From Flavilitoribacter nigricans DSM 23189 = NBRC 102662 (GTDB lineage: Bacteria; Bacteroidota; Bacteroidia; Chitinophagales; Saprospiraceae): a stretch of DNA of 64,000 nucleotides. The DNA lies in assembly GCF_002646595.1 (NCBI RefSeq), contig NZ_PDUD01000038.1:62001-126000 (forward strand), read 5' to 3'. The notes under the pieces were generated by a model, which was not told the origin of the DNA, made no database searches, and worked only from the letters and a program-made list of their open reading frames with translations. Numbering within the stretch: the first letter of the stretch is position 1; the number at the start of each line of letters is the position of its first letter. The position numbers and the translations under genes are program-made. Of this stretch, positions 43,044 to 51,719 are shown one piece after another.

Positions 43044-44102
43044 CTACCCCCCACACGGCACATCCCTGATCTCCGTCCCCGGAATTTCCAGGATCAACTG
43101 CCACCCATACGCACCCGCCGGCGTCTGGTAGCCCGGTGTAAAATCCCGGGCCAGTACCTTCCCGGCGATCAATACCGTACAAAGTGCCGTCAGCCAGTAG
43201 GCCTCCGGCGCCGAGAGGATCGCACACTGCCGGCCGGTACCGTTTTGTACGCTACCGTGCACGTAGGCCGCGCCATCCCGATTTTGGGACGCCGTTGGCC
43301 CGGTCACCTTCTTATCAACCCAAAATTGCATTAGCTTTTTCACCAGGCTGTTGCGCAGCAGCGGATTGAACCACCGCTGGTATTTCATTATCCGGATCGC
43401 CTGTTTCGTCATGGCCGAGAACACTTCGATATTAGGGATACCGGTAGAAGTGTAGGCCGTGGAGATATCTCCCCAGGGGATGGTCGCCACCGTTCGGGAA
43501 AAATCCCCGAAATCCACTTTTTTCTGTTTGTGCGCCGTTTTTACCCGCTTGATCTGTCCGTTGCTTCTGACGGCTCCGGGATCACCCAGATTCTCGACCA
43601 TGGTGCTGAGGGTGCCGTGGGATATCCCGCCACCGCGCATGGCGATGGTTAGTTCCAGCCAGTCCGCATCCGGCATTTTTTCCTTGAGGTAATTGGCCAT
43701 ACAATCCGAAGGGACCACGTCGAACCCAACGCCGGGCAGGATCACGATACCCGCCTGCTTCGCTTCGCTATCCAGCCCTTTCAGTTCTTCAAATACTTCA
43801 ATCTCTCCGGTAATATCCAGATAGTGGGTTTTGGTAGCCAGACAGGCATCTACCAGCGGGCGCGCCGTCCGGGTAAACGGTCCGGCCGCATTAACGCAAA
43901 GCAATTGATCCTGTAGGTGTTCCCGGATGGCCGCGGGATCATCCAGATCGAATACCGCGGACGGCAGACCGTATTCGGTCGCCAGGGCCTCGATCTTTTC
44001 CCGGTTGCGTCCGGCCAGTACGGGCTGCAAACCTTTAGCTCTGCATTCCTTGATGATCAACTGACCGGTATAACCGTAAGCTCCGTAAAGTAGAAATGAC
44101 AT
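43044..44102 (-). CDS. Saccharopine dehydrogenase-like NAD(P)-binding oxidoreductase
   Basis: A 352-residue cytoplasmic protein. The N-terminal Rossmann motif GAYGYTGQLI (residues 8-17) is followed by PVLAGRNREKIEAL, and CVNAAGPFTRTARPLVDACL near residue 85, which is the characteristic loop of saccharopine-dehydrogenase-like enzymes and mycobacterial trans-acting enoyl reductases. ILPGVGFDVVPSDC follows near 145. A lysine-biosynthesis role is unlikely in this context; a lipid or small-molecule reductase is more probable. It is 22 bp downstream of the amidase-like lipoprotein gene on the same strand. Confidence 0.85.
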   Translation of the reverse strand: MSFLLYGAYGYTGQLIIKECRAKGLQPVLAGRNREKIEALATEYGLPSAVFDLDDPAAIREHLQDQLLCVNAAGPFTRTARPLVDACLATKTHYLDITGEIEVFEELKGLDSEAKQAGIVILPGVGFDVVPSDCMANYLKEKMPDADWLELTIAMRGGGISHGTLSTMVENLGDPGAVRSNGQIKRVKTAHKQKKVDFGDFSRTVATIPWGDISTAYTSTGIPNIEVFSAMTKQAIRIMKYQRWFNPLLRNSLVKKLMQFWVDKKVTGPTASQNRDGAAYVHGSVQNGTGRQCAILSAPEAYWLTALCTVLIAGKVLARDFTPGYQTPAGAYGWQLILEIPGTEIRDVPCGG

Positions 44103-44124
44103 ATTGTTTGGGTTTATGGGGCGA

Positions 44125-45168
44125 TTAATTCACCCCCAGGGTTTCCTTGGACAAATGCATCGTCACCAGCATATTGGGCATATCTACCACTTCGGCGATC
44201 TTCAAATCTCCCGCCAGGGAGCAGAGCGCATAGGCCTCTTCCGTGCTTAGCCCGTGGGCTTCCCTGAGGTATTCGATCATGTACAGGGTTGCCTTTTTGG
44301 CCGCTTCGTCGATGGTGGGCGCAAAGCCGGTAGTGGCGTAATAATCGTCCGTTTCGTATTGCGGTTCCTGAATGGAGCGGTTCTTGACCAGTTCGATCTG
44401 ATAAACGATGCGGAGCGGTGCTTCGATAGCCGTACCGCATACTTCGCCCAGCCCCTGGGTGGCATGGCCGTCACCGATCGAAAAAAGGCCGCCCTCAACA
44501 AATACCGGAAAGTAAACCGTGGTGCCCTCCGTAAGATTGGGATCATCCATATTTCCTCCGTTGGCTCGCGGCGGAATGGTCGAAAGCATTTCTTCCGTAG
44601 GCGGCGCTACGCCCATCACGCCGGGAAACGGCCGGAGCGGTATGCGGATGTTTTCGTTGAATTGCACGTATTCCTTATTCGCTCCCAGTTCGTAGATGCG
44701 AATATATTTGCCGGGTAAGGTATCCGCCAGGAACCCGAATCCGGGTACAATGGCATTCCAGCCCCAGTCGCCTACTTCCACTTCGTGCAGGGTTACCTTC
44801 AGGACATCTCCCGGCATAGCTCCTTCGACGTACACCGGTCCGGTGATCGGGTGAATGGGGCCGAAATCGAGCGCGTCCAGGTCTTCCAGTCCCGAATCCA
44901 GGTCGAACTGTTCATCGCTGGCATCTTCGGTAAATGCCTCGATTACCGCTCCGGAAGCCACCCGCAGGATCGGCGGTATGGCGCTGCTGAATTTATTGTG
45001 GGTCTGGTCCTTGGTCAGTGTATACTGGACCTCGGGGACTGCGCGATCTTCAGGGGTAGTTTCCGCCGCCGGCGTTTCCGTAGCGGTTGTTTCCCCGGCC
45101 GGCGATTCCGAGCAGGCGAAAAATGCCATTCCCGACGAAAGGCAGAGTAAAAAGAGTATTTTTTTCAT
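44125..45168 (-). CDS. Acetamidase/formamidase family lipoprotein
   Basis: A 347-residue lipoprotein with signal and lipobox FFAC (Cys19), then a Thr/Glu/Ala-rich linker (about 22-50). The FmdA/AmdA domain fills the rest: GPIHPITGPVYVEGAMPGDVL, NAIVPGFGFLAD, FPGVMGVAPP, RANGGNMDDPNL, and the signature GDGHATQGLGEVCGTAIE. Family members hydrolyse formamide or acetamide using metal ions. Export of this version is unusual for a nitrogen-scavenging amidase and suggests a surface or periplasmic substrate. It leads a two-gene operon with the reductase. Confidence 0.9.
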   Translation of the reverse strand: MKKILFLLCLSSGMAFFACSESPAGETTATETPAAETTPEDRAVPEVQYTLTKDQTHNKFSSAIPPILRVASGAVIEAFTEDASDEQFDLDSGLEDLDALDFGPIHPITGPVYVEGAMPGDVLKVTLHEVEVGDWGWNAIVPGFGFLADTLPGKYIRIYELGANKEYVQFNENIRIPLRPFPGVMGVAPPTEEMLSTIPPRANGGNMDDPNLTEGTTVYFPVFVEGGLFSIGDGHATQGLGEVCGTAIEAPLRIVYQIELVKNRSIQEPQYETDDYYATTGFAPTIDEAAKKATLYMIEYLREAHGLSTEEAYALCSLAGDLKIAEVVDMPNMLVTMHLSKETLGVN

Positions 45169-45280
45169 AAACTAGTGTAATTGAGCGTAAATAGTACAAT
45201 CACCAAGGTAGTGGATTTTAGGTGGATTGTCCGCTCTGCTGACTGCAAAAGATCATAGTTATCCCCTGGTGAGCGATACA

Positions 45281-46678
45281 TCAACCCATCAGCTCACTGC
45301 TGCCTTTAGGCAGATCGATACAGACGATCGTGTCCCGGCCGGTACGGCACCAGGTATTGCGGCGCAGTTCCTTTTCACTATCCACCCGTGTTAAGGCTAT
45401 TTGCTCATTCCCCCGCCGGAATTCCGGATCCGATAATTTCTGACCGACCTTAAAGGTGAAGAGGTCCGTTGCGAAAGGCGCTTCGATATGGAGGCGTTTT
45501 CCGTCCCGGACGATGCTGGTAAATTCCTTGGCGGCCCAGTAGCGCGAGATCTCGCTCAGCTTCATCCAGATCAGGTTATCGTACTTCTGGTGCAGGCGGG
45601 TGACCACCGTCTTAAAGATATCGAAACCCAGTTTGTCCCCATTGTAGTAGATCCCCGGCCAGTGGCAGATAAAGATGGCCGGTTCTTCCTGCTCGATCAC
45701 TTCTACCATTCGGCCCTGCGCAAGGTCCGCAGTGATAAAGCGATCGGCATCGCCGGGGGTGAGTCCGTCCCAGCCGCCAAACCAGTCGCCGGTGCAGGCA
45801 ATAATGTGAACCGAACAACTGGCGTGATCCGTATCCAGGTCCTGGGCGTGGAAGATCTGCGGCTGCACGCTTTTCCCCGGATCGGTGATCACATCCCGGA
45901 AAAAGTGAGCGACGTCAACCCCGTACACCTCCTGCATGGCCCATTGGGTACCGCGGGCCAGATTGGGGATATTCCGATGGGCAAATCCTCCCGGAGTGGT
46001 TACCCCTTCGCAGTACAGATCGGCTCCTTTCAACACATTTAGGGCGTACTGAATGTATTCGCCCAGTTCTTCGGCACTTTTATTCTGACTCCATTCCCAG
46101 TTTTCCATAAATTCCGGAGTGGCATCGGGGAATGGTAGCCCGGTCCGGATATCGATCACCCGGGTGTGACTGATCATTTCCGGATGGATATCCCAGTTCG
46201 GTTGGGCCCGCTCCCGCACCAGCCGGATACTGGCCTGAAGGTCCGATTTCGACCAGCCCGGAATAAAACGGTTCAGCCAGCCCGTACAGGCCGGATAGGG
46301 CACCATGCTGTATTTACCTTTCACACCGTGGCTATCGCACCAGTCCAGAAATTCCCGAACAAAATCGTCGGGTATTTCCCGGGGCAGTTTACGCCAGTCC
46401 TGCTTGTAGTTGTCGGGGAAAACTTCCGCAAACTGGGGAATACCGTAATGTGCCATATTCACCAGGGCCGTACTGTCATCAATGATAAAACTGACCGGAA
46501 CGCGGTGAGCGGGATTAAGGACCTCGACCGTATTTTTCGTCTTGTTCACCGTTGGCGTATTTTCGCGGCCGGTCCGTTCGGCCGGAACCATCTCCTGGGC
46601 CAGTGCAGCGGTATTGGCGGCACCCAGCAGCGCCGCAGTTGAGTAAGTGGAGTGCTTGAGGAAAGTTCGTCTTTTCAT
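45281..46678 (-). CDS. Tat-exported polysaccharide-deacetylase-fold protein
   Basis: A 465-residue protein. The frame is open 507 bp further upstream, but that part lies on the opposite strand of a real gene; the ATG at 46678 gives a proper Tat signal, MKRRTFLKHSTYSTAALLGAANTAALAQ, with the RR-F-L-K motif. The mature domain is a NodB-like TIM-barrel relative: PVSFIIDDST (Asp pair), HPEMISHT (His pair), EGVTTPGGFAHRN and FICHWPGIYY near the C-terminal half. It probably acts on a glycan outside the cytoplasm. The propeller-protein gene is divergent, only 66 bp away. Confidence 0.82.
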   Translation of the reverse strand: MKRRTFLKHSTYSTAALLGAANTAALAQEMVPAERTGRENTPTVNKTKNTVEVLNPAHRVPVSFIIDDSTALVNMAHYGIPQFAEVFPDNYKQDWRKLPREIPDDFVREFLDWCDSHGVKGKYSMVPYPACTGWLNRFIPGWSKSDLQASIRLVRERAQPNWDIHPEMISHTRVIDIRTGLPFPDATPEFMENWEWSQNKSAEELGEYIQYALNVLKGADLYCEGVTTPGGFAHRNIPNLARGTQWAMQEVYGVDVAHFFRDVITDPGKSVQPQIFHAQDLDTDHASCSVHIIACTGDWFGGWDGLTPGDADRFITADLAQGRMVEVIEQEEPAIFICHWPGIYYNGDKLGFDIFKTVVTRLHQKYDNLIWMKLSEISRYWAAKEFTSIVRDGKRLHIEAPFATDLFTFKVGQKLSDPEFRRGNEQIALTRVDSEKELRRNTWCRTGRDTIVCIDLPKGSSELMG

Positions 46679-46744
46679 ATCGGGAAAGGATTTTGCCAGG
46701 AAAATATGCCTATGATCAACAATATAAGCATTAAAGCAATCAAT

Positions 46745-48322
46745 ATGCAGACGCTCAAGTACCGGATAAGCCCTTTCCTGATCCTCCTTTTTCTCCTGCC
46801 CGTGTACGGGATGAGCGGACAATCCGGCATCGAACCGGCCGATATTAAGTTCGTGCGTCAGGGAGTCAAACGGCTGATCTTCGATCCCGAACAGGCGATC
46901 CCATTGGCTAGCCTGGATCCCGGCAACATTATCGGTATCGCCAGTATGCACCCAGTGCACCAATATACTTCCGATCCCGCCACCTATCAGCTTAGCGGCG
47001 ATCAATTGCGGATAAGCTCCGAGGCGCACAGCGAAAGTAGCATCTGGCTGGGTGGTTTCAATCCATTTGCCACCTACACGCTGGACCTGGAGGCCTGCTC
47101 TGGCCGGGGTGCTCTGGGATTTGAATTTGCGGACAAGGATAAAAAAGAGCGCTTCATCGTCAGTATCCGCTTCGATGGATCGCAATTGCAGGACGCACGC
47201 CTGCAGGTGATCCTCGACGGCCGGACGATAACCGATTCCTCCATTTTACTCGAAAGTGCCCGGGGCGCTACCCTGCCCGCCCGGATCAGGCTGCAAATGC
47301 TGGGCAGCGGGCTGAACCTGTTCTTTCAGAACGAAGGCCTGCCGGTGGCGATCGGTCAGGTAGATTTTAGTCAGCACCTGGATCTCCGGCAAAAGCGCTG
47401 CCTGAGTACTTTTCAGTCGGGACTGTATTTTGACCTGTCGGATGCTGAAGTGCGAATAAACGGCGCCCGTTCCGAACTGAGCACGGGGCTCGGGCAGGCA
47501 GACATCCGGGTGATCACCTATAAGGACGGACACCCCCTGCTTGACGAGGGCCGGCTCTGGTATACCCTTTCCATCCGTGGGCGGGCCCTGCCCCACCACA
47601 TTCAGGGCGTGTTCAGCCTGGATCCATCGGTATTTGACCTGCGACTGGAAGGCGTTATTGTGTTCGATCAAAACGACGGCATCCTGCGCAATGAGATCTC
47701 CACGCACCTTTTTTACGATGAGGAAGCAGATCGGTGGATGGGACTGACAACCGGATTCAGCGCCTACGCCAATCCGGACGAACAAAAGCAAATACTGGCC
47801 ATCGAGAGTAAAAAAGATCCCCGTTTTGGATTTTCCATCATGCAGGCCCGGCCTACCGGTATAGTCGGGGATATTGAAGACTCCCATATTCTTTTCGATG
47901 AGGAAGCCGGCAAATGGAGACTGCTGACCTGCGAGAACCTCGACGGGTACAAGGCCGTGATCATGGAATCCGATACCTGGGATCGCGGTTACCGGCGGAT
48001 CGCCGGTCCCGTGGCCAATAACTCCACCGGCACCTCCATCGAAATGATCGACGGGAAACGCTACTGTTTTTCCGGCAGCAGCGCCCGGGAGGTTTTCGTT
48101 TATACCTATCCGGACTTGCAGGAGGCCGGCACGCTGCACATGGACCTGCCTCCCTGGGACGATAAGTCCGGCACCCGCATCTGGCCCAATGTGGTGGAAC
48201 TGCCCGCCGGGTATCCGACCAAATACATCGCACTGATGATGGATCGCTACAATTTTCCCGGGCAAAAGGGGCCGCACTGGACTTACGGAGCGCTGTATCT
48301 GTACCACGGAACGCCGGAGTGA
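46745..48322 (+). CDS. Exported five-bladed beta-propeller (glycoside hydrolase-like) protein
   Basis: A 525-residue protein; I start at MQTLKYRISPFLILLFLLPVYGMSGQ, which makes a clean signal peptide (an in-frame ATG 93 bp upstream overlaps the neighbour's start). The first half (about 40-260) is a beta-sandwich with LGFEFADKDKKERFIVSIRF. The second half (about 300-525) resembles five-bladed propeller glycosidases of the GH43/GH32/GH130 kind: HLFYDEEADRWMGLTTGF, DSHILFDEEAGKWRLLTCE, DTWDRGYRRIAGP and KYIALMMDRYNF. A catalytic Asp/Glu set cannot be fixed by eye. It diverges from the Tat-exported deacetylase, and joint glycan processing is plausible. Confidence 0.72.
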   Translation: MQTLKYRISPFLILLFLLPVYGMSGQSGIEPADIKFVRQGVKRLIFDPEQAIPLASLDPGNIIGIASMHPVHQYTSDPATYQLSGDQLRISSEAHSESSIWLGGFNPFATYTLDLEACSGRGALGFEFADKDKKERFIVSIRFDGSQLQDARLQVILDGRTITDSSILLESARGATLPARIRLQMLGSGLNLFFQNEGLPVAIGQVDFSQHLDLRQKRCLSTFQSGLYFDLSDAEVRINGARSELSTGLGQADIRVITYKDGHPLLDEGRLWYTLSIRGRALPHHIQGVFSLDPSVFDLRLEGVIVFDQNDGILRNEISTHLFYDEEADRWMGLTTGFSAYANPDEQKQILAIESKKDPRFGFSIMQARPTGIVGDIEDSHILFDEEAGKWRLLTCENLDGYKAVIMESDTWDRGYRRIAGPVANNSTGTSIEMIDGKRYCFSGSSAREVFVYTYPDLQEAGTLHMDLPPWDDKSGTRIWPNVVELPAGYPTKYIALMMDRYNFPGQKGPHWTYGALYLYHGTPE

Positions 48323-48381
48323 GACGAAAATGAACACCCCGTTCATCCATCGGGTTTCAAGGGCAATAACACCTGCAACCT

Positions 48382-48936
48382 ATGGACTGGATCTTTTCGT
48401 CACTTGATACATTAGGCACCACTGCGCTGAAAGCGCTGCTTATTTACCTCATTATCATCATCTATACCCGCATCTCCGGTTTACGGACTTTTGGGAAGCT
48501 CAGTAGTTTTGATTTCGCGATCACCATTGCGATCGGTTCGATCCTGGCTAGCGTCATTCTCAGTGGAAATGTATCGCTCATGCAGGGCATGGTCGCCCTC
48601 GGGGTATTGATCACGCTGCAACACATCATTTCCATAATTCGCCGGTGGTGGAAACCCTTTGATCACCTGGTATCTAACACCCCCCTCCTCCTGATGCTGG
48701 ACGGCAGAATGCTGGAAGAAAATATGCAAAAGGTAAGTCTCTCGGAAAGTACGCTGATCTCCAAGTTGCGGGAAGCCAACGTTCTCAATTTATCGGAAGT
48801 ACGGGCGGTGATCATCGAAACGACCGGCGACATATCCGTTCTGCACGCTTCGGATCAGGACCGCGTTCTGGATGACTATTTACTGAAAGGAGTGAGCGGG
48901 AAACCGGGCGAAGAGAATCTGACAAAAACACCCTGA
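48382..48936 (+). CDS. DUF421 (YetF-like) membrane protein
   Basis: A 184-residue inner-membrane protein. Three N-terminal helices (about 12-35, 45-65, 70-88) are followed by a cytoplasmic domain. The conserved block RISGLRTFGKLSSFDFAITIAIGSI starts near residue 31 and RRWWKPFDHLVSNTPLLLMLDGRM near 88, both typical of DUF421. The C-terminal EVRAVIIETTGDISVL matches the DUF421 cytoplasmic fold. It is followed after 13 bp by the DUF1622 gene, so the two are co-transcribed. Function unknown. Confidence 0.9.
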   Translation: MDWIFSSLDTLGTTALKALLIYLIIIIYTRISGLRTFGKLSSFDFAITIAIGSILASVILSGNVSLMQGMVALGVLITLQHIISIIRRWWKPFDHLVSNTPLLLMLDGRMLEENMQKVSLSESTLISKLREANVLNLSEVRAVIIETTGDISVLHASDQDRVLDDYLLKGVSGKPGEENLTKTP

Positions 48937-48949
48937 AAATTCTATACGG

Positions 48950-49312
48950 ATGAAAGAACAATCCATGCATTTGGCCGAATGGATCGCATCGATGATCGAG
49001 ATCTTCGGCATATTGATCATTGCGTCTTCCATCGTTTACGCCACTATCTATGCCATTTGGGGATTGTTTAGGAGATCCCCAAAGGAAGTCTATGCCAAAT
49101 GCCGGCAACAGATCGGTAAAGGCATTTTGTTGGGACTGGAACTACTGGTCGCAGCCGATATTATTCTCACCGTAGCGGTCGAACTGACTTTCGAGTCGGT
49201 AGGTGTGCTGGCGATTATCGTGCTGATCCGTACTTTTCTCAGCTTTACGCTAAATGCCGAGATTGAAGGCAAGTGGCCTTGGCAGGACAGCTCCGCTGAA
49301 CAGGAAGTCTGA
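48950..49312 (+). CDS. DUF1622 family membrane protein
   Basis: A 120-residue protein with about three membrane helices (about 12-38, 58-82, 85-105). It contains the DUF1622 pattern: EIFGILIIASSIVYATI near residue 18, then RQQIGKGILLGLELLVAADIILTV and IIVLIRTFLSFTLNAEIEG. Families like this are small inner-membrane proteins, sometimes near transporters. It follows the DUF421 gene closely. Function unknown. Confidence 0.9.
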   Translation: MKEQSMHLAEWIASMIEIFGILIIASSIVYATIYAIWGLFRRSPKEVYAKCRQQIGKGILLGLELLVAADIILTVAVELTFESVGVLAIIVLIRTFLSFTLNAEIEGKWPWQDSSAEQEV

Positions 49313-49453
49313 ATATCTGCCTGCCAGGCTATAAGGCATCCTACCCCCGCCGGAGGCACGCCAGCAGCAGTAAATAATTTGAAAAGACCTAAAGGGTATA
49401 AATTGTTACAGCAGGTTTGCTGGGAAAAGCAGATCTCTGTTTCAGTGTAGTTA

Positions 49454-50848
49454 CTACCCGCCGTTGCGCACCGCTTCCACCTCATCAACGGTCTTGGGGA
49501 TCGGAGCTCCCAGAACCCGGTGCCCGTCCTCGGTGATCAATACATTGTCTTCAATGCGTACGCCGCTAAAATCCCGGTATTCCGCCACCTTATCGTAATT
49601 GATAAAATCTTTGAACTTACCGGCTGCCTGCCACTGGTCGATCAGCTCGGGGATGAAATACAGGCCGGGTTCAACCGTCAGTACGAATCCCGCTTCCAGT
49701 TCGCGGCCCAGGCGCAGGGCACTCAGGCCGAACTGCGGGCTCCGCCTGATGGTATCGGTATATCCTACGTAGTCCTCGCCCAGATCCTCCATATCGTGCA
49801 CATCCAGCCCCATCATGTGGCCCAGCCCGTGGGGAAAGAACATGGCGTGGGCCCCTTCGGCCACAGCCGCTTCCATATCGCCCTTCATCAGTCCGAGGTC
49901 TTTCAGTCCGTCGGCCATGATGCGGGCCGCCTGCAGGTGAATGTCCCGGTAGGGAATACCCGGTTTCAGGGCGTTGATGGATTCCAGCTCCGCCTGAAGC
50001 ACCAGTTCGTAAATATCTTTCTGCCGTGCGGTAAATTTGGTATCCACCGGGAACGTCCGGGTGATATCGCCGGCGTAGTGCGTAGCCGTTTCGGCTCCAA
50101 AATCTCCCAGTACCATCTGACCGGATTGGAGGACGTTACCGTGGTAATGATTGTGCAGGGTCTGCCCATTGATCGTCAAAATGACGGGATAGGCAACATC
50201 GCCACCGGCGCCGATGGCAATACCTTCTACGATGCCGGTGAGTTCCGCTTCCCGGATACCCGCGCGCGCCGAACGCATGGCCGCTACGTGCATTTGTCCG
50301 CTGATGGTAACTGCCTTTTCGATCTCCGCGATCTCTTCCGCTGATTTGTAGGAGGCCTGCTTGATGATCGCCTTAACCAGGGGGACGGAATGTCCGTTCT
50401 CGACTGCATCCGGCGTTTGCCCCAGCCAGCGACTGATCTTCAGCAAATTTTCCGCCCGGTAGGGAGGCAGGTAGTGGATCTTCCGCCCGCTTGCGGCCGC
50501 GTTGGCCAGCGTATCGGCCAGACTTTTGTAGGGCGCAGTTTGTTTAGCCCCTACCCGATCGGCCATTTCCCGCATACCCGGCTGTGGGCCCATCCAGACA
50601 ATGTGGTCAACCGAAAGATCGTCGCCGTAGAGTGTAGTCTCTCCGGATTCCGGATCGATCACTGCGGCCAGATGCGGTTGATCCCAACCCAGAAAGTATA
50701 GGAAATTGCTGTCCTGCCGGAAGCGGTAGGTATTATCTTTATAGTTCTTGCTGCTTTCTTCGTTGCCCAACAGCAGGATCAGACCGCCGTCGTTCACATC
50801 CGCCATAAGCTGCTGCCGGCGATTTACATAGGTGTCTTTAGGGAACAT
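49454..50848 (-). CDS. pepP: Xaa-Pro aminopeptidase (M24B)
   Basis: A 464-residue cytoplasmic peptidase of the aminopeptidase P type, which removes N-terminal residues next to proline. The N-terminal domain (about 1-165) has FLYFLGWDQPHLAAVI. The pita-bread catalytic domain holds the dinuclear metal ligands Asp249, Asp261 (HYAGDITRTFP), His344 (GLGHMMGLDVHD), Glu393 (LTVEPGLYF) and Glu433 (GVRIEDNVLIT); all are present. Length is normal. It is a single gene, convergent with DUF1622 and separated by about 140 bp of non-coding DNA. Confidence 0.95.
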   Translation of the reverse strand: MFPKDTYVNRRQQLMADVNDGGLILLLGNEESSKNYKDNTYRFRQDSNFLYFLGWDQPHLAAVIDPESGETTLYGDDLSVDHIVWMGPQPGMREMADRVGAKQTAPYKSLADTLANAAASGRKIHYLPPYRAENLLKISRWLGQTPDAVENGHSVPLVKAIIKQASYKSAEEIAEIEKAVTISGQMHVAAMRSARAGIREAELTGIVEGIAIGAGGDVAYPVILTINGQTLHNHYHGNVLQSGQMVLGDFGAETATHYAGDITRTFPVDTKFTARQKDIYELVLQAELESINALKPGIPYRDIHLQAARIMADGLKDLGLMKGDMEAAVAEGAHAMFFPHGLGHMMGLDVHDMEDLGEDYVGYTDTIRRSPQFGLSALRLGRELEAGFVLTVEPGLYFIPELIDQWQAAGKFKDFINYDKVAEYRDFSGVRIEDNVLITEDGHRVLGAPIPKTVDEVEAVRNGG

Positions 50849-50917
50849 CTGTATTTGGTTATGGTAGGAATATTAAAGGATAAATGGGGAGTGCACCGTA
50901 GGTTTCGGATCGAGCTA

Positions 50918-51490
50918 TTACCCCTCCAGCCTTTTCAGTTCGTCCCGGATCTTGGCCGCCGTTTCGTAATCTTCCTTTTCCAGTGCCTTTTCGAGCATGC
51001 CGCGGAGTTCCTCCTCGCTTCTTCCCTTGATGTTACCTTCTTCCGCCCGGGGGATGTCCCCTTCGTTGGCAGATTCGTTCTCCACCACTACACCGGCTTC
51101 ATCCAGGATAAAATCGTAGGCAAAGATCGGACAGGAAAAACGGACCGCCAGCGCAATCGCATCCGAAGTACGGGAGTCGATATTGAGCAGGCTGCCGTCC
51201 CATTTTCTACAGACGAGCGTTGCGTAAAAGATGTTGTTACGAAGATCGGATATCACTACTTCTTCCAGCTCCACACCCAGTTGATCCAGTACATTTTTGA
51301 ACAGATCGTGGGATAATGGACGGCTGGGCCGAATCTTTTCTATAGCTATGGCAATAGCCTGGGCTTCGAATCCACCTATTACAACCGGTAAGCGACGGTC
51401 TCCCTCATTTTCTTTTAAAATAACTATAAAATTATTCGATTGCGGCTCACTATTGGCCAGGGCCGCAATGTTCATTTCTATCTTCTGCAT
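50918..51490 (-). CDS. Bifunctional nuclease (DUF151) domain protein with UvrB/UvrC motif
   Basis: A 190-residue cytoplasmic protein. The BFN/DUF151 domain is clear in LPVVIGGFEAQAIAIAIE (about 34-51), RPLSHDLFKNVLDQLG and IDSRTSDAIALAVRF. An acidic linker leads to a C-terminal UvrB/UvrC helix-loop-helix (about 160-190), EEELRGMLEKALEKEDYETAA. The fusion of the two is typical of Bacteroidota. The family has been reported with nuclease activity in plants; the bacterial role is uncertain. It is 69 bp upstream of pepP on the same strand. Confidence 0.92.
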   Translation of the reverse strand: MQKIEMNIAALANSEPQSNNFIVILKENEGDRRLPVVIGGFEAQAIAIAIEKIRPSRPLSHDLFKNVLDQLGVELEEVVISDLRNNIFYATLVCRKWDGSLLNIDSRTSDAIALAVRFSCPIFAYDFILDEAGVVVENESANEGDIPRAEEGNIKGRSEEELRGMLEKALEKEDYETAAKIRDELKRLEG

Positions 51491-51719
51491 GTAGGACGAT
51501 TGCCTTTGTAAAATCTTTGTCGCAATATCGACATATTTTTTCTCAATCGGTAATTAAAGCCCAAAAGAGCCCCATTAAATCAATTATTGCCCGAATCTGC
51601 TAAACAAAAATCCTATCTTAGAATTTTAAGGGTACCCGGCTTTTTGGATCTAGGGCCGGACTCCCATTTTCTGAAAACAGGTACCCGGTAACGGTTGCCG
51701 GTTGCCGTAAATTGACTTT

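Noticed and set aside
46679-47185. Upstream extension of the Tat-exported deacetylase-fold gene
   Set aside because: It overlaps the opposite-strand propeller gene and would place the Tat signal in mid-protein; the ATG at 46678 explains the signal.
47246-48346. Long minus-strand frame opposite the propeller gene
   Set aside because: Antisense shadow with Gly/Val/His-rich composition; the plus-strand gene has a signal peptide and propeller motifs.
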